Below the pieces are notes generated by a model that saw only the letters and a list, made by a program, of their open reading frames with translations, ran no database searches and had not been told where the DNA came from. From contig CP155577.1 in NCBI GenBank assembly GCA_001306305.2, positions 2,959,501-3,023,500 of the forward strand: DNA of 64,000 bases, written 5' to 3'. The position numbers were made by a program, and so were the translations under genes. Positions 61,935-64,000 of the stretch are shown here, piece by piece; within the stretch, counting starts at the first letter, position 1; every line of letters starts with the position of its first letter. Origin of the DNA: Citromicrobium bathyomarinum (lineage in GTDB: Bacteria > Pseudomonadota > Alphaproteobacteria > Sphingomonadales > Sphingomonadaceae).

Positions 61935-62138
61935 ATGTCGAACCTCAAACCCGCCCCGATCGGGCTGACCGAAAGCGTGGTCGCCAAAACGGTCGGCGAC
62001 CGGCCTGCCTACGGCAAGGGCCTGATCAACGTGCCCCTCGCGCCCTACGCCAAATGTGACGCGTGCGGGCAGCTGCGCACGGTGCCGTGCAACTATTCGG
62101 CCTGCCCGATTGCAAGCGGGGAGACCAGCGATGCTTAA
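61935..62138 (+). CDS. small phage protein with Cys-rich zinc-ribbon-like end
   Basis: 67 residues. The C-terminal part has four to five cysteines in pairs: AKCDACGQLRTVPCNYSACP, a likely zinc knuckle. Overlaps the next gene by 8 bases. Function unknown. Confidence 0.6.
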   Translation: MSNLKPAPIGLTESVVAKTVGDRPAYGKGLINVPLAPYAKCDACGQLRTVPCNYSACPIASGETSDA

Positions 62139-62364
62139 GGCGGCTGTTCTTCCTCGCCCCAGCGCGCGCGAGATCCCTTTCGATCTGCGCAAGGCCAATG
62201 TCGACGGCGCGATTGCGCACCTGCGGCGGCGCGGCGTCCTGGTCGACGTGGTCGATCGTACCGCGCTGATCCGCCGATACCGCGTCACCGGCAAGCGCGA
62301 TCCGCGCCTTGCCGAAGAGGTGATCGAGCTGGCCTGCGAAAGCGGGTTCGAGGTGATCCGGTGA
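62131..62364 (+). CDS. small phage protein, unknown
   Basis: 77 residues: DLRKANVDGAIAHLRRRGVL, then RYRVTGKRDPRLAEEVIELA, a small alpha/beta domain. GGGGAGA precedes the ATG at 62131. GTGA overlap with the next gene. Confidence 0.55.
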   Translation: MLKAAVLPRPSAREIPFDLRKANVDGAIAHLRRRGVLVDVVDRTALIRRYRVTGKRDPRLAEEVIELACESGFEVIR

Positions 62365-62558
62365 AGGGCGCGGCATTCGACACGGTGCGGCGCGATCTGC
62401 GCGAGCGCGGCCTGCTGGGCAGCGACAACCGCCTGACCGAAGCGGGCCACCGGCGCGCGGTCGCGATGCTTGGCGAGCTGCGCAACGCGGAAGCGCCGAG
62501 CGAGCCGCCAGCGTCTCGGGTGCGCTGGAACCACACATTCCGGCAGCGGAGGCGCTGA
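62361..62558 (+). CDS. small basic phage protein, unknown
   Basis: 65 residues with the winged-helix-like string DTVRRDLRERGLLGSDNRLT and a basic C-terminus (RWNHTFRQRRR). Start GTG at 62361 overlaps the previous stop. Ends 2 bases before the PP-loop gene. Confidence 0.5.
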   Translation: MKGAAFDTVRRDLRERGLLGSDNRLTEAGHRRAVAMLGELRNAEAPSEPPASRVRWNHTFRQRRR

Positions 62559-62560
62559 CG

Positions 62561-63673
62561 ATGGCTGCATTTGGCCACATTGCTAGCGATCCCGCCATCG
62601 ACGAAGAGATTGCAGCTGGCGCCTGGGTGATCTTCAACTTGTCGGGTGGCAAGGATTGCGGCGCGGTCTCGTCGCGCACCATGCGCTACCTTGACGGCTT
62701 GGGGCACCCGCGCGCGCGTCGCTTCGCCATCCACGCCGATCTCGGGCGCGCCGAGCACACATTCAATCCCTCTCAGGTTGAGGCTCAAGCGCGGGCACTC
62801 GGGTTACGGCTGGACGTGGTTCGCGCAAAGAGCGGAGATCTCGTCGACCGCTTTGAGAACCGCTGGACGCGGGGGCTTCAAGCCTACGTCGATCTGCGCC
62901 TCTTCAATCTGCGCGGGCCATGGTCTTCGCCGAGTCTAAAGTTCTGCCAATCGGAGAAGAAAATTCAGGTGATGGGGCCGCATCTCGCAAGGGAATTGCG
63001 GGGCCACACAATAATCAATGTCGTTGGCATTCGGCGAGAAGAGAGCCCCGCGCGCGCCAAGACGGAAGTCGCGAAGCTGGACACTCGCTTCGCCAAGCCG
63101 GGCAATAAACACGGTACGAAGATGATGCTGTGGCACCCCGGCGTGGAGCTGCTTGAAGACGAAGTCTTCGATATCAACCGTCGCGACGCCATCCCCCTTT
63201 CGCCAATCTACGGTCGCGGTGCCACGCGGCATAGCTGCGCGCTGTGCACCATGGGATCACTCAACGACCTTGCCATCGGTGCAGAAGCGCACCCGTGGCT
63301 CTATCGGCACTACGTGAGCATGGAGGCGACGACGACGTTCTCGTTCCAGTCTCGTCGATGGCTCGCTGACATCCGCCCCGAATTGCTATCGGCTGGCCTT
63401 TTGGCCGACATCGACCGGGCGAAGGCCTTGTCCACCGAGCGCCGGGAGATAGAGGCCGCGCTCCCCGCACGGCACCGCTTCGTCAAGGGTTGGCCGCACG
63501 ATCTGCCGACGCTCGAAGAGGCAGAGCAGATCGCCGCAGGACGAGCGCGCATCCTCGCGCATCATGGGGCAGAAAACACCTACCCAACTGCACAGCACAT
63601 ACGCGATCGCTTCGCCGAGTTGCTCGCTCAGAAGCCCTCAAGGCGCACGCATGAGGGGCCTGCTGATGCCTAA
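62561..63673 (+). CDS. phage PP-loop protein of the PAPS-reductase / DndC-like family
   Basis: 370 residues. The PP-loop SGGKD is at residues 28-32 (FNLSGGKDCGAVS), used by ATP pyrophosphatases to adenylate a substrate. Downstream cysteines in SPSLKFCQSEKKIQ and RHSCALCTMGSLND resemble the metal or Fe-S cysteines of DndC-like sulfur-transfer proteins. Assimilatory sulfate reduction is unlikely in a phage early operon; nucleic-acid modification or host sulfur metabolism are the options. Overlaps the next gene by 8 bases. Confidence 0.75.
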   Translation: MAAFGHIASDPAIDEEIAAGAWVIFNLSGGKDCGAVSSRTMRYLDGLGHPRARRFAIHADLGRAEHTFNPSQVEAQARALGLRLDVVRAKSGDLVDRFENRWTRGLQAYVDLRLFNLRGPWSSPSLKFCQSEKKIQVMGPHLARELRGHTIINVVGIRREESPARAKTEVAKLDTRFAKPGNKHGTKMMLWHPGVELLEDEVFDINRRDAIPLSPIYGRGATRHSCALCTMGSLNDLAIGAEAHPWLYRHYVSMEATTTFSFQSRRWLADIRPELLSAGLLADIDRAKALSTERREIEAALPARHRFVKGWPHDLPTLEEAEQIAAGRARILAHHGAENTYPTAQHIRDRFAELLAQKPSRRTHEGPADA

Positions 63674-63935
63674 GCTGCTCGTCACTTCGCACGCGATCAT
63701 GCGCTACCAGGAGCGGGTCGAGAACGTCCCTGCGCGGGAGGTCTGCGCTCGTCTCAACGCGCCAGTGTTCCAGCGGGCTTCGGAGTTCGGCGCGCGCTAT
63801 GTGAAGCTGGCGGGTCTCCAGCGCGTCGTGATCCTTGAAGGGCGCGTCATTACGGTTCTGCCGTCCGGTCACGCGCCCGGTTCGCTCGCGCCCTCACGGG
63901 ACGCCCTGCACGATGGAGCGGGCGGCGATGGCTAA
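63666..63935 (+). CDS. small phage protein, unknown
   Basis: 89 residues: MPKLLVTSHAIMRYQERVEN, continuing FGARYVKLAGLQRVVILEGR. The HAIMRYQERV pattern resembles small toxin-like or RelE/BrnT-type folds (MQRYRERV strings), but the match is weak. The ATG at 63666 has GAGGGG 7 bases upstream. Confidence 0.5.
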   Translation: MPKLLVTSHAIMRYQERVENVPAREVCARLNAPVFQRASEFGARYVKLAGLQRVVILEGRVITVLPSGHAPGSLAPSRDALHDGAGGDG

Positions 63936-64000
63936 GGCGAAGTCGCACCCCGATCAGATCGACTTCTGTTTCGACGCACCTGCGGTGCCGTCGGGCGAGG
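63928..64000 (+). CDS. phage gene cut by the window end
   Basis: Starts MAKAKSHPDQIDFCFDAPAV and runs off the end. ATG at 63928 overlaps the preceding stop, following GAGCGGGCGG. Only 24 codons are visible, so no function can be given. Confidence 0.45.
   Translation, partial: MAKAKSHPDQIDFCFDAPAVPSGE

Larger units (their letters stand above)
57548..64000. mobile_element. left part of a prophage, probably Mu-like (right end outside window)
   Basis: From 58004 on, the layout is phage-like: a lipoprotein and S24 repressor on the minus strand, operators, a Cro/Ner-like gene, a possible transposase piece, a ParB-like protein, a row of tiny coupled genes and a PP-loop protein on the plus strand. 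No integrase, structural or lysis genes are visible before the window ends. The left boundary is placed at the TGT at 57548 only as a hypothesis. Confidence 0.65.

Noticed and set aside
1-64000. CRISPR arrays, rRNA or tRNA genes
   Set aside because: No regularly spaced 25-40 base repeats and no recognisable tRNA or rRNA sequence were found by eye; a dedicated scan could still find a divergent tRNA.

Overview
The window is GC-rich chromosomal DNA of an alphaproteobacterium, most likely a sphingomonad of the Erythrobacteraceae type. The markers are a UbiM-type ubiquinone hydroxylase, a cbb3 oxidase operon next to bacteriochlorophyll genes (bchE, bchJ), an FnrL-type regulator, MucR, EgtB/EgtD and the order nfu - nitroreductase - tsaB - rimI - mucR - fur - plsC - miaB. 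No rRNA, tRNA or CRISPR array was seen. Genes are tightly packed and often coupled by ATGA or TGATG overlaps.

Layout. 1-5.5 kb: ABC-F ATPase (cut by the window edge), recQ, ubiM and a fatty acid desaturase. 5.5-16.6 kb: a two-armed cluster. The left arm (minus strand) encodes an OmpR-type response regulator, a histidine kinase, a lipoprotein and an exported TPR-CHAT (caspase-like) protein. The right arm (plus strand) encodes seven exported proteins in one coupled row, four of them with cysteine-paired Sel1-like repeats. A perfect 17-bp inverted repeat plus a third copy of its core lies between the arms. This is my best candidate for an undescribed system. 16.6-23.3 kb: an RND efflux tripartite pump and a divergent TetR regulator with a palindromic operator.

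23.3-38.1 kb: a low-oxygen block. It holds bchJ-bchE (oxygen-independent cyclase), a FixK-like regulator without Fe-S cysteines, ccoNOQP-ccoGHIS, two small membrane proteins, hemN, ompW, an AhpD-like protein and fnrL. Three good FNR-type boxes and one weaker one (TTGAT-N4-ATCAA class) precede bchE/fixK, ccoN, ompW and hemN, so haem and bacteriochlorophyll synthesis and high-affinity respiration are probably switched on together at low oxygen.

38.2-54.7 kb: ordinary chromosomal genes: LysR/pirin/azoreductase, ergothioneine synthesis (egtB-egtD), type II DAHP synthase, a double M16 peptidase, Nfu, nitroreductase, tsaB-rimI, mucR, fur, plsC and miaB. 54.7-57.5 kb: two paralogous exported proteins separated by a decayed copy of the miaB 3' end, which shows a tandem duplication, then an RcnB-like Arg/Asp-rich protein.

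57.5-64 kb: the left part of a prophage, probably of the transposable (Mu-like) kind. It has a candidate terminus with phased repeats, a repressor-linked lipoprotein gene (possible lysogenic conversion gene), an S24 repressor, operators, a Cro/Ner-like gene, a possible Mu transposase C-terminal piece, a ParB-like protein, several tiny coupled genes and a PAPS-reductase-like PP-loop protein. The right end is outside the window. All functions come from reading motifs and from memory of families; no database search was run.
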